NCBI GenBank assembly: GCA_027943335.1
Contig: BSBK01002089.1
Location: 1,573,001 to 1,637,000 of the forward strand
Reading direction: 5' to 3'
DNA: 64,000 nucleotides
DNA from: Chamaecyparis obtusa
Lineage: Eukaryota; Streptophyta; Pinopsida; Cupressales; Cupressaceae
Positions 32,956-43,849 of this stretch are shown piece after piece; the first letter of the stretch is position 1; every line of letters begins with the position of its first letter. The notes beneath the pieces are model-generated. The model saw only the letters and a program-made list of their open reading frames with translations, did not search any database and had not been told where the DNA came from. The position numbers and the translations under genes were made by a program.

Positions 32956-33827
32956 TGATGAAGGGTGCTCCCCTTAATACCACAAACACATAACAAAAAT
33001 AGAGAAACAACAAAAATATGCAAGGATAGAAAATTGGCTTCTTATTATCTCCACAAATGTGAAATTACAAACTTTTAGAATTACAATATGCAAAGCCACA
33101 TGGGCATTCCCTTACAATATTCAGTAGGACAAAGCCTCAAATCAATACCCAGATCTACTACCTAGAACTACCCTCCAACTGCCCTCAACTGCTTAAGATA
33201 ATACTACGTGCCTTCCTTATATAGGCAATTTCCACCGCTCGAGAGGGTTCCAAAAATTTAGCCCTAAGGGCCGACCAAACATAGAATTATTTTATTTTCA
33301 ATTTTATTACATCAAATTCGGCTCAAAATAAATTTTGAAACCCAAATAGAAATTTTGAATGAAAATCATTTTCCACCATTTCAGGTGGCCTGACTTTCGG
33401 AGACCATAAGTCATCACCCGTTGACCTGATTGACTATTATAACGCCATTTCAGAAAGGGCATGAGCAGCTCTACAATGCTCAAATCAAGCAAGCTTCAAT
33501 CAGCTGAAAATTTGACCTCATCTGGGACCTCTAAAGCCTTCAAAAATAAGTTCAAGGTTTCTGTACCCTGTTTCCAAAATTGAAAATTTTCAATATCTTC
33601 AAAACTAGACCCAATCTAGCCATGAAACTTTACTGGTAGGCTGATATGACTGAGATGAACCTCCTCATGTGAAATTAGAACATTCTGAGATTGTATGACC
33701 AACTTACTAAAAATAGAAAGTTTCCATAAATAGCAGCTCTACACAAGATAGCCCTTATTGAATACAAAAACATAAATATTTTTGGGTGATGCAAGATTGC
33801 TCTTACACCCAGGATGCTCGTGCATCA
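32956..33827 (-). repeat. Right LTR of the gypsy array (5' LTR of unit 2)
   Basis: 872 bp, TGATGAAGGGTGCTCCCC to GCTCGTGCATCA. The minus-strand TATA box CTATATAAGG is at about 33,215-33,224. TTTTT follows at 33,828-33,832. Confidence 0.92.
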
Positions 33828-33832
33828 TTTTT

Positions 33833-35600
33833 ACAACCCCAAAACCATAGTATAATATATTGGATCATCTCAAACACACACTTGCTCAAATATCTATTTG
33901 TGAACTCTTACGCATATCCCCACAACATAAGAAATCTTCAAACCAACCACTCTGAAATGTAGTTGTCCCAAGGGACACAACTCATGAAAACTGCCAACAC
34001 TAGTCAACTATATTGAATCTAACAAGCATGCCACATTCAGAGACTATAATGTGCCTCAATATAAATGTCTATATAATTACCCTTTACATTTTCTAGTGTG
34101 AGTGGATAAATATATGATCTGAAGGGTCCTCATAGATGGTTGATCCAGACTAAACATGTTTACTTTGAAAATTATAAATTTCTCGGGGTACTTGGAGTCA
34201 AGTGTTGATTTTACAAGAATGAAAAACATAAGATCCTATGGTGGTGAAGAAAGATCTTCAAAAGGAGTCATTACCTTTCCAATAAGAGTAGGACTAGTAG
34301 TAAAAAATAATGCAATCCAAATCCTAGACCTAGAACTAGGATACAACATTCTACTCAAATGAACTTGGATACATTAAAGGTAGGTTGTACCTTCCACATA
34401 TCATCAATGTATAAAATTTCCTCATTAAGGCATATAAATAATAATAGAAGGAGATTCTGATCTATTTGAGCATTGCAATAACTTAAGCGTAGTACATAAA
34501 ACAAAGTGCTAGTAAATCAAGAAGCAAGTGTACCATCCACCTCTACTTCAATCCCCAAATCCACACTAAGGATGGAGATAAAAATATTAGTCCAAGATAG
34601 AGGATGTGGTGAATATCACTATGCCCAACATTTCACCATTACTAACCTACCTATATCTCCTAGGTCATATGGTTGACCTAAACCTATTCCAATAATAGAG
34701 ATATTACAATCGGTAAGCTTCTAGTGTCCACCCTCCCTAAAAGTCATCAGGTGGTGGGATCTAAGTGAAGAGACCTTTTTTTATCAAGATATCAATGTCT
34801 AGATATATAGAGACCCACAAGAAACAATACTAACTAGTGCAATTACCACTAGCTCAATATGGAGATGGATTCAAAATGTTGCAACAATTTGGATATACTA
34901 GAACCAGAGGCCTAGAAGAAAAAGAAAAAAGAGAGGTACAACTTTCTTTACCACCTGCCTAAAGAAATAGATGAGGAATCAAATACGATCAATCCCAATC
35001 AAGCATTGTCATCCATGAAATCTCTACAAAATAATAGGAGGTTTTTGAGACAAATATGGGGAGAGAACATGGACATACCCAAATAAAAAATATACATCAA
35101 CAGTTGTTGCCACAAGAAATGGGAATCATAGACACCCAAGTGATTCTTGAGCAGGAAGCCTTGTCAATTGATGAAGAAGAGATACCTTATGAGCATAAAC
35201 TCTAGATCAATTCTGGTGAGTATGATTGGGATACTACTTGAACCTCTATCAACACAACCATAACTTAAACATTTGACCAAATTAACCTAGAAAATGAACC
35301 TTATGTAAATAATAAACTTGATATATGTTCCTTGAGTGATCCATCTACCTCCCATTCCCAGCTTGTCAGAACTATCACTGCACTTTCCTTTTCTCAAATT
35401 CAGTCTCAACCTATAGTTCAAGACCTATGTCTAGTCCACCTAGAACTAATTGATTGGGACCAAGAAGGATTCCTTGACATAGAATTATTAGATAACACTA
35501 AATCCATTGATGAATTCTTGGGGTTTCAAGGAGGCATACCATCAGGAGAACAAAAAAAGGATACTACATGGATGTAGATAGGTTAGCATATTACTATTCC
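33833..35600 (+). pseudogene. Host 1 gypsy: protease, G-patch and acidic linker
   Basis: The host frame resumes with TTPKP and YNILDHLKHTLAQISI (33,833-33,900). The aspartic-protease C-terminal half follows: SYGGEERSSKGVITFPIRVG (about 34,225-34,285), VLDLEL-like and YNILLK (GRPW lost), then VPSTYHQCIKFPH at about 34,390-34,430. A degenerate G-patch-like segment GDGFKMLQQFGYTRTRGLEE lies at 34,861-34,920. Acidic linker ORFs follow (35,332-35,577). RT is not reached: the element ends at a copia LTR fragment. There are many in-frame stops. The G-patch call is by eye and needs a profile search. Confidence 0.75.
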
Positions 35601-36420
35601 TGATGGTGATCATGATGAAGAGCGAAATCAAAGGTATACAAGATTGTAGAAGGATTATATTAGTTGTTATTGTTTCATTGATGTCAAGCAATTGATTTAT
35701 GGTTTATATTGAGTTTCAATATCATTCAGAGTATGATATAAGTTGAGTGAGTTAAGGAAAAAGAGGAAGTGAAAAGTTGTGAAGTTGAAGAACTTAAATG
35801 AGAAACTAATATAGATCAAATAATGATAAGGTTATAATGGTTTAATTATTTTCTACTTTACATTTGATTATATCAATTCGGTAAATGAGATTGGACAAGT
35901 GAGAAAGTTAGAAAGTTGACAAGGAAAAGAAACAATTTAGTTACCGAGCAAGAAGATTTATTTGGTAAAAAGAAACTAATTTCAATAAAGAGAAAGGAAA
36001 CCAAGACACCAAGTAGAATGATTTTGTTACCGAGTGAAGAAAACATAATTTCAATTGAAGGAAAAGGAGTCAACCACTGAGCAAGGAACATTATAAATTA
36101 AATACAAGGATCAAAATGACATCTAATGATGAGCCACTCTGATCTGGAACATTCTATGGATGAAGGGAGTTAGTTAAAGAGATGCACGATTAGGAAAATT
36201 AAAGTTAATGATCTATGGTCAAGATTTAAGCGACAAAAGGTGAAGGTACAAGTTCCAAGAAATATTCAATTTCTGAGGTGATGATAAAAACTTTTACCTA
36301 GTTCCAAATTTATAGAATGAGTTCAATAGGATTATCTGATGGTGGAGAATAGATAGAGGAAAACATAATAAAGGAGATTAAGAGGATGTGTAACTGACTA
36401 ATGCAGTGAAGAAGAAAATT
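35601..36420 (+). mobile_element. Fragment of the copia element 1 LTR family
   Basis: Collinear with about 5,990-6,820 of the LTR at 5.9-7.5 kb. Shared blocks are GATGGTGATSATGATGAAGA, TTGAAGAACTTAA, ACTAATATAGATCA, ACCGAG words and CTGACTAATG-AGTGA. The R/U5 half and the true end are missing, so it is truncated. It may have removed the RT half of host 1. Confidence 0.7.
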
Positions 36421-37229
36421 ATATAGCCCTTTAAAAATTTCTTGAGCTGGAGAAGCAATGGGTTTTAAGACCATTTTTTAGAATGAAAGGATGCAACAAG
36501 TATTTTAAACATCATGAAAACATATCTTTAGACTAAACTTCTATTGTAATAACATATTATTATATTCTTTAATATCTCACTTCATAGAACACACAAATTT
36601 TATAAAATCATATAGCTATTTACACATCTCTAGAGCTACCTAAGCAACATATCAAAAAATGTTTTCAACATCATGAAAATATTATATCTATTGATTGAAC
36701 TACTTTTTTAGTAACTTATGGTTATATTTTTTAGTCACTTCATAAAACATAGAAATTTTATAAAATCATAAAACTCTCTAGAAATCAAGTCTTGAGAGTG
36801 ATTAACAAAATACAAACCATATAATATATAGACAAGTAGATAATAAGTAGGAGAAGAAAGATGATAACATTTTCTACATAAAATTTTTAGCAAAAAGTAC
36901 AAAAATATACATACTATAATAAATACTCATAATTTTAACCACAATAGTAAATGCTATGTTGAAATAAACTGATATTTATATCAGACAAAACCAAATAGGA
37001 GTCCAAATCCTTTTACCCACAAATTTGTCAAAAGTTCACAGTCATTTCTATAGTAGTCCACATACAAAATGAAATCATAAAATAAAAACCACATCATAGT
37101 AGTTCTGACTAGTTTCACTGAATTTTGTAAAGAGAAGGTTGCTTAATATCTGAAATTACAGAATTTGTGGAAAAAATGTGTTCCTCACAGTTAGATGTGG
37201 AAGTATGTTGTTTTCTACATTTCAACTTG
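36421..37229. repeat. AT-rich stretch with a diverged tandem duplication
   Basis: AACATCATGAAAA, then CACTTCATA-AACA, then AAATTTTATAAAATCATA occur twice, starting near 36,507 and 36,667 (period about 160 bp, to about 36,780). The rest has no ORF or recognisable element. Confidence 0.5.
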
Positions 37230-37476
37230 TTCTTGTTGATATCTCTTGTATACCTTGTCTGTATCAGGCCAATAAACATTACAATTAAAAGGAAAGAAAA
37301 AAGAAATATGCATTGCAAATTAAGAGGCAAGAAAAAGGAATATGCAATGCAAATTAAGAGGTGCATACCTTTTATTCATGCCAACCTTAGATAATCTGTC
37401 ACAAATTTTGGCATGTCTGGGATCTTCCTTATTTGATAATGATTATGATTGCTAACATCTTGAACTTCATTTTGAA
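37217..37476 (-). pseudogene. Exon-like segments of a possible host gene (3' part)
   Basis: Reading the minus strand, an acceptor TTTTTGTAG precedes an exon-like block 37,476-37,369. It translates as QNEVQDVSNHNHYQIRKIPD and MPKFVTDYLRLA, followed by an in-frame TGA and then IK at a donor AAAAG/GTATGC. A second acceptor (pyrimidine-rich, ending GATACAG) precedes 37,258-37,217, which in the matching phase gives DKVYKRYQQEQVEM and a TAG. The intron between holds a 35-bp direct duplication (about 37,297-37,362). I do not recognise the protein. The in-frame TGA argues for a pseudogene or a wrong splice choice. Confidence is low. Confidence 0.25.
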
Positions 37477-37499
37477 CTACAAAAATGGTAATTTCTATC

Positions 37500-40400
37500 A
37501 AATAAATACTTTGATTTGTTAATTGGATTTCTTAATAGTGACAAAAAATAAATGATTTCAAATGAAATTTTATAAGAATAGCCCTGGATTAGGAGATGTA
37601 CACTAATGAAACTAATATTTTCTTAGAATAATTAAGCCATTAGGATGTGGATATCCAAATTTATAGGGTCAGAGAGGGCCATAAAAGTGTCTGGTAGTGG
37701 CATTGACTACACAAAGAATGCTCTTGTACTTAATAAAAATTTGGCCAATGTAGTTCTTTTCCATGAGTAGTATACATTAGTCACTAGAACCAATAGTGAA
37801 ACATCTAGTTATGAAGGTCACCTAGTAGGCTAAGATGTTATTCAGATGGTTGGCCTTGGTAGTTGCGGGTTGTACACCAAGTCTTAAATGGTAAGAAAAT
37901 AGAAATTTTCTTTGCTCACCATTGGGAAGGATTAGGATAATTGTGTGTGCAAATTTTACACGTGATCATTATGTCATGATAAAAGCATCCAAGGCTGGGT
38001 GCTAAACCACCTTCATGATACTCTTTTTCCCATGCAGAACAAATGCTAAAAGACCTAAATAGATTAAATAGAATAACAAGTATAGATTTGGTGATTTTTA
38101 GTTATGTTTTTTTATTTCCTTTAAATTTTATATATATATTCTTAGATCATTATTTTATAATTAATTTTATTTGAGGGTTAATGAATTAATTAAATTAAAT
38201 TTCAACTCCAACACAATTAGTACCTTCTTTATGGTTAGTTATTATAACTTACTTTTCATTGTCATAGGAAAATGAAAGCTAGTTATCCAATTAAAATACT
38301 ATGACAATTTACTTTCTTTGTAAGTGTACAATAAGAAAAGGCAAGCAATGCAAAGAGGTAGATTACTTATCTTTTGCAAAATTACACATTTCGAAGGAAG
38401 ACGTCTCAATAAGCTCAACTAATGACCTAAGCATTAAATGGGTCAGGGATCCTTTGCTAAATATGTAAAATTGAAATGGGAAAAGATAATGAGATAAGAA
38501 ATGTGATTAGGGAAGATTTATATGTATTTAGAATCAAAATAGGAAATATGCTACTTCGTATCTATAAATGAGATAGACACTGTAATCCTAAAAATACTTG
38601 TAACTATTAATCTAATATATTAAAGTTGTAAGCTATGTGCCTGTCAAATTTGAGCTAGACCTGGATGACTATGAATAGTAGTTTAAATATTCTATACCAA
38701 AGTATAGAGTAGTTGAAATGTTTTATACCCTAGGCTTCTTCCTAAAATATATAGTGATGTTCTGACTATTCTCAATATGCCTAAATTTTTTTTTATAGCT
38801 GTATAAACTTGTTCCTAAAAATATAAAAATAGGAAAAAGGTTGGGTAAAAGGAGTTTTCCATGGTCCAACACCCATTTAGGAACCAACCTTGAAAATGAA
38901 AGGAAGTTACATAAAGGAAAGTATGTAAAAAGATAAATGTTTGATTCACCATGCATAAACCCTCATGGATGGATGTAGGAATCACTCATACCTATGAAGA
39001 TGATTGAATTTGATTGGAATCAATGATTTTAACTTAAAATGTAAAATAGGAATCAAGGATGACCTCATGAATGCATTGTTTTATAAACACCACTCCTAGA
39101 TCTTTAATATAGATATTATTGATAATCGCTTGCAATGAAGGAGAGATGAATGTTGATGGTAAGAAGGATCTTCTTTATTTATTGATAATTCCTCTCCTTA
39201 TCCATCATAGGCTATACAATTTCTTCAATGGAAAATATTTCCTTGGAATTGACTTGAATAGAATAGAAAAGCTAGATCTTGGACTCTTGCCTTCAAATAT
39301 TAAATATGATTACTCAATTACTCTTGATTACTTCAATGCTTCTTGATCATGAATGATTGAGGATAGTAATTAATATAAAAAATAGGAGAGATTAGATGTT
39401 AATATAGTTATTTAATTAGTTTAACATCTAAAAATAAGCTAGGATGACCACACAATCTATTTTCTCACTAGCACTCTGACATATGCCTCTAGGCCAAATT
39501 TGAGCAAAAAACTTGAGGTATAGGAATCAATGAAATATTCTTTACCTAAGTATAGAACATTTAAACTGATCTATACCTAGGAATTTGATCCAAAATTTGA
39601 GTTGGTTATCAAGATGGTGGAAAATATGTGGAAAAAGAGGAATCAAGTTGCCAGGAGAAAGCATAACAAATATTAGAACTTAAAATCACAAAAATGGAGC
39701 CTAATAGAGCATCAAATTATAGGTGCTAACTTTTTAAGATGGGACATTTATGCCCCACTTTAGGGGTGGTATGAGACAAAATAAATCTCACATTTAAGTA
39801 GATCAATGTATAAGAACAACCTTATAAACACCAAGGAGTGAAAGAAACATCAAGCCCCCAAGTTACTGAAGTCTTCAACAAATCCAAAAGAAAGATAAAA
39901 TAAACATCACTCAAAAGAGAGAAAAAAAGATACAGAGGAAGGCACAAACAATAGCCTTGTAAGGTATTCCCTTGCTATGGATCATGAAAAGCCTAGAAAG
40001 TTGTAATGTTATTATAGTTATCCCATCAAAACAAATAGATTATTCCTTAAGGAAATAATTATCTCTATTAATGGATCTTGAAAAGGTGACCATTCATAAG
40101 AAAATAATTATCTCCAAAAAGATCTAGAAAAGAAGGATTAGTCCTTAAGGAAAGCATTTTATCCATTAAGGAATCTGCTAAATTATTCATTAAGGTATGA
40201 TAATAAAAAGGTAAATGTAAGAAAATTATTGTCTCTTTAAATCTATCTGCATAAGAGACTTTGTCTGTGTGTGTGCATGCAAAATGTGAAACAAGGGGTG
40301 AAGTGTATGCCCCCATATCAAAGAAACTAAAAATGCCTTAATGGGATAAATATATTTAATGTAGTGTACATGCACCAACAAGAGGTGTTTGAACTACTAT

Positions 40401-41329
40401 GAGATGCCTCCATCAAAGAACAAACCAAGGTAAATGAATACATGATAAAAGAGAGCACAAAAGGGATCTACTAACTCTAGCATTAGTATGATCTATGATG
40501 ATAACTCGTGTATGTAAGAATTATATCAAAATGAACTATCATCATTTTTTAAAGGTAGTAGGACTAAAAGCACAACGGAAGAATATCACATAATCTAGTT
40601 ATGTAGATGAGTCACTTAGGACTAGCATCATGGAGACCAAAAAGAATAAGTAGATACCCTTTTGCATCATCGACAATTAGAAAACACAAAGGCACATTTA
40701 TGAATATTGGAACATGCATGACATAAAATGTAATAACATATTGAAGAAATAAGATACAAATAAAGGATTTTCATATGATTTTGATTGCTTTATCACCTTG
40801 CATCATCGAAATATTAAGGATCATCTAAATTAATCTAAATATATATAACAACAAATATATAATGGGAGAAGCACATTACAACAAGAAAGTACAAAGAATC
40901 TACTATTCAAGAGTAGCTAGTCAAGCATATCACTTGGCCCCCATTTCAATCTATAGTGTTTTGGAAGGTGAGAAACACACAAGAGGAGAAACCATCAAGC
41001 ATGGAAGATGGACCAATATTTATTTCCAAATATAGACCATATTGTAAAGATGGGTCACTTTGTTCATTACTACATATAAGAGATAATTATTCTACAAAAT
41101 AATGTTAAAAATTAATAAACTCATATATTATCAAAATATAGTGTATTTAGTGTGTCAACACCATAAGTGTATTGGGGATTATTTAAAAGTTCATGAAACT
41201 GGAAATGAATTAGGAGAAATATCACCTTATTCCTGAGAAGTTATTCCTATGCTTCAACAGATGGAACATTGTCAAGGAATTCAAGTGAAGTAGGCTCGAG
41301 ACAAGGTTAAACTCATGATTATTGGACAA
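37500..41329. other. Gene-poor AT-rich DNA
   Basis: Short ORFs (up to about 82 codons) lack motifs and composition bias. Around 38,555-38,640 a sequence resembling an LTR end (TATAAATGAG, then TGTAAT/TTGTAA words) may be a retroelement trace. I see nothing else I can support. Confidence 0.4.
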
Positions 41330-41811
41330 GAATAGGAACTAGATGGAGATCAGGAGGGGCATGATGGGTTGTAAATTGGCTTGTAGTTTCATCTTCGGGT
41401 ACTCATCTTCTTATCTTGTCCAATATTATAGTGGCTCTTTTTAGCTTTTAAATGCCCTTTGGATGTATACTAGTATGCACACTTGCTTATAGTCAGTCTT
41501 AATGGACATCTTAACTGGTTTTGGGCAATAAAGGTATATATTTACAACAGAGGTTATTTGTAATTTTTGTCATATGTTGTATATGTCTAGAGATGTATTA
41601 GAGAATATGTTTTATTTGTAATCTCATCCGACTCTATTGAATTAGTCTCAGGATCTTTCAATGAGGTAGTGGTCCTCTACAATTGGTATTAGTTCATTTT
41701 TTAGTATCAATTGGTCCATCATCAAAGTATCATTGGGATCACTCTATAAATGATATATCTAAATATTTAATATAATAAAATAATAGGCTATAGCCTTTTA
41801 CCAAAAAAAAA
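41330..41811 (+). mobile_element. LINE-like 3' tail with poly(A)
   Basis: Non-coding sequence ending in TAATAAAATAATAGGCTATA, then GCCTTTTACC and a run of A (41,803-41,811). The ending TTACC(A)n after a TAATAAA-type word is common in plant LINE 3' ends. The 5' boundary and a target duplication were not identified, and no reverse transcriptase is present, so it would be a 5'-truncated copy. Confidence 0.4.
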
Positions 41812-42527
41812 CACAAATTAATGAATCTTTACATTTTTTAACAAAATAATAAAAAATATCAAAATTTAAAATTTAAATATTTATATTATTTAAAAAATAA
41901 TATATATAAATTTATTGTTATTATTTTATATTACAAAATCAAACAAGAATAATGAGAAAAATATGTTGGCGGTTTTAAATGTTGTGTTGGGGAATAATTA
42001 ATATTATAAAAACACTAAAAAACTTAATAATATTCAACAAGTAGATATAGTTATTGAGCTAAATCTTAAGTGCATGGTCCACCAATCAAATTTTAGAGTT
42101 AGAATGATCATATTTTATATTCAATTTTTAGTTTTATATCTTTGTTCTGGTGGCTTGTAAATTTTACACAAAAAGAATAGTACTATAAGAAAAATAAATC
42201 AAAATTCTAATATGTTAGCAATTCAAAACATAAAAATGTCAAGATATACAATTGTTGAGATAAGTTACAATTATATCTGTAGATAAATTTGAAAATAATT
42301 GACATTGAAATTTATTTTTATATTAGAATATTCTAATAACAGTAAATGAAATTATAAAATTTTCAGATTATATTTATGATAAAGAAATTATATTAAAACT
42401 ATCGAAGTAAATGACTCAGATCAATTTTTCCTTTTAAATCTCCATGGATTGAGGAAGAGAAAATAGAAGCTCAATAAATAATTAAGTATTTACACTCCTT
42501 ATTCGATTTGATAGAAGCAAAACGTAC
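41812..42527. other. AT-rich stretch, possible intron of the candidate gene
   Basis: No ORF or repeat structure. If the exon at 42,528-42,608 is real, this would be the 5' part of its first intron (minus strand). Confidence 0.3.
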
Positions 42528-42608
42528 CTTAATCTTAATGTCTCTAATTAGGTCATCAGATAATTGATGAAGAAAAAGTATTCGATTATCCTCAACCTCA
42601 GCCTCCAT
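42528..42608 (-). CDS. Candidate first coding exon of an unidentified gene
   Basis: On the minus strand, ATG at 42,608 opens 27 codons (MEAEVEDNRILFLHQLSDD, then LIRDIKIK), ending at AAG followed directly by GTACGT, a consensus-like plant 5' splice site. A TATAAATA box lies 48 bp upstream of the ATG. The composition is protein-like and unlike the surrounding AT-rich DNA. I do not recognise the protein and could not find a convincing second exon next to it; the exon-like segments at 37.2-37.5 kb on the same strand could belong to it. It may be an isolated pseudogene fragment. Confidence 0.35.
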
Positions 42609-42655
42609 TGAAAATAGACAGGGTGCAACTTGACCAACTTCTTACATAATGGAAC

Positions 42656-42663
42656 TATTTATA
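42656..42663 (-). promoter_or_regulatory. TATA box upstream of the candidate exon
   Basis: On the minus strand, TATAAATA in GTGCTATAAATAGTTCC. Further upstream (about 42,685-42,710) are ACACGT and CCGTGT words of the ACGT-core type common in plant promoters. This is sequence resemblance only. Confidence 0.4.
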
Positions 42664-43849
42664 GCACATTAAACCAACCTTTATAGACACGTACATTGCT
42701 GCCGTGTAGGGATTCGCAGAATTATAATGCCATGTTATAAATCTTTGAGACAAGTATCATACGGCATGCCATCCGTAATTTGTCCTCCACGAGGAGTCAA
42801 TTAAAATTAGTAGTAAATATTTTCGAAAAAGAGTTTTAAAAAATGTTTGATATTGATTTACATAGTATTTTATAATATTGAAATAATTTTGAAACATTTA
42901 TATTTTATAATACAAAATTAAATATAATGATAGATAGTAATTTCCATATCATAATAATTTATATTAAAGTGTTTATTATTGTTTAATGTTGTGTCTATAA
43001 TTATTAGCTTAATTTCGTTTGCAATGTAAAATATTTAAAGTTCTTTATTATTTTTTTTTGTTCATTGTTAAAATTCTTATTAGACTTTTATTAGGATTAT
43101 TTTTTAACAAAAACACTTTTATTCTTTGATAAACTAAATATATAAAAAAAGGAGTAATTATTGAAACTATATTAAAAAAGAGAGGGTTGGACTGGTATTG
43201 ATGGAGAGGTCTAATTAAATAGAACTCAAAAAGATGATTACAAAATAACATGTCATCTTCTATTAGATATTTATGGTTAGGCGTATACTAGAGTGAGATT
43301 TTTGTTCCCAAACTCCAATATGATCTTTTGGGCTAATCTATTATTCTCTACTTTGAAAAAGTCAATTTTGATGTGATTTTGGCTAGTGTGGTTCTTGTGT
43401 TCTAGATTGGTTGTGTAGAGCCCCTCATCTATCTAGTCTTTCACTCCTAATTATATTACGCAACAATTTGTTCAAGTATTTTTTTTTAACTATTGTTAAT
43501 AGTTTATACAACAAAATGAAATATTCTTGTGATAACATAAAATATTATCTCCCATTGAGGACACCACAATAATTCACTGCATATATGTGATCAAAGCATA
43601 GTCCAGGATAGAATTGGGAAAATACTAAAATCCAATTTTTTAGTATTTTCTATGTTTCAATAAAGTGCAATTTGGAAGGTCTTCAAGACATTTCAGGGCC
43701 TCGTTGGAGATTTATTGAAGACCTCCCAAGTTTGGTTCAAGATTTATTGAAGAATTTTCCAAGGGAGTAAACAGTTCACAATTCAGAACTAGGACTAGAA
43801 AGTTATGTCTTCTCTAAGTGGACCTATTTTATATATAGTTTTTTTATAT
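42664..43849. other. AT-rich non-coding DNA, no feature beyond the possible promoter
   Basis: After the locally GC-richer 42,660-42,800 the sequence is AT-rich, with short meaningless ORFs. No repeat or element boundary is seen. Confidence 0.35.

Larger units (their letters stand above)
25904..33827 (-). mobile_element. Tandem gypsy array: LTR-internal-LTR-internal-LTR
   Basis: Three LTRs of 872-874 bp enclose two homologous internal regions (26778-29472 and 30347-32955), all on the minus strand. The array as a whole is flanked by TTTTT (25899-25903 and 33828-33832). There is no duplication at the middle LTR, so this is one insertion that became a tandem. Both internals keep gag, protease and a chromodomain but share the same two deletions, which remove nearly all of RT, RNase H and the integrase core, so the element is non-autonomous. 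The host 1 frame reads across the site when the array is removed. Confidence 0.9.

Noticed and set aside
25904..33827. Two independent gypsy insertions side by side
   Set aside because: Only the outer ends carry a matching duplication (TTTTT), and the middle LTR is shared between units.
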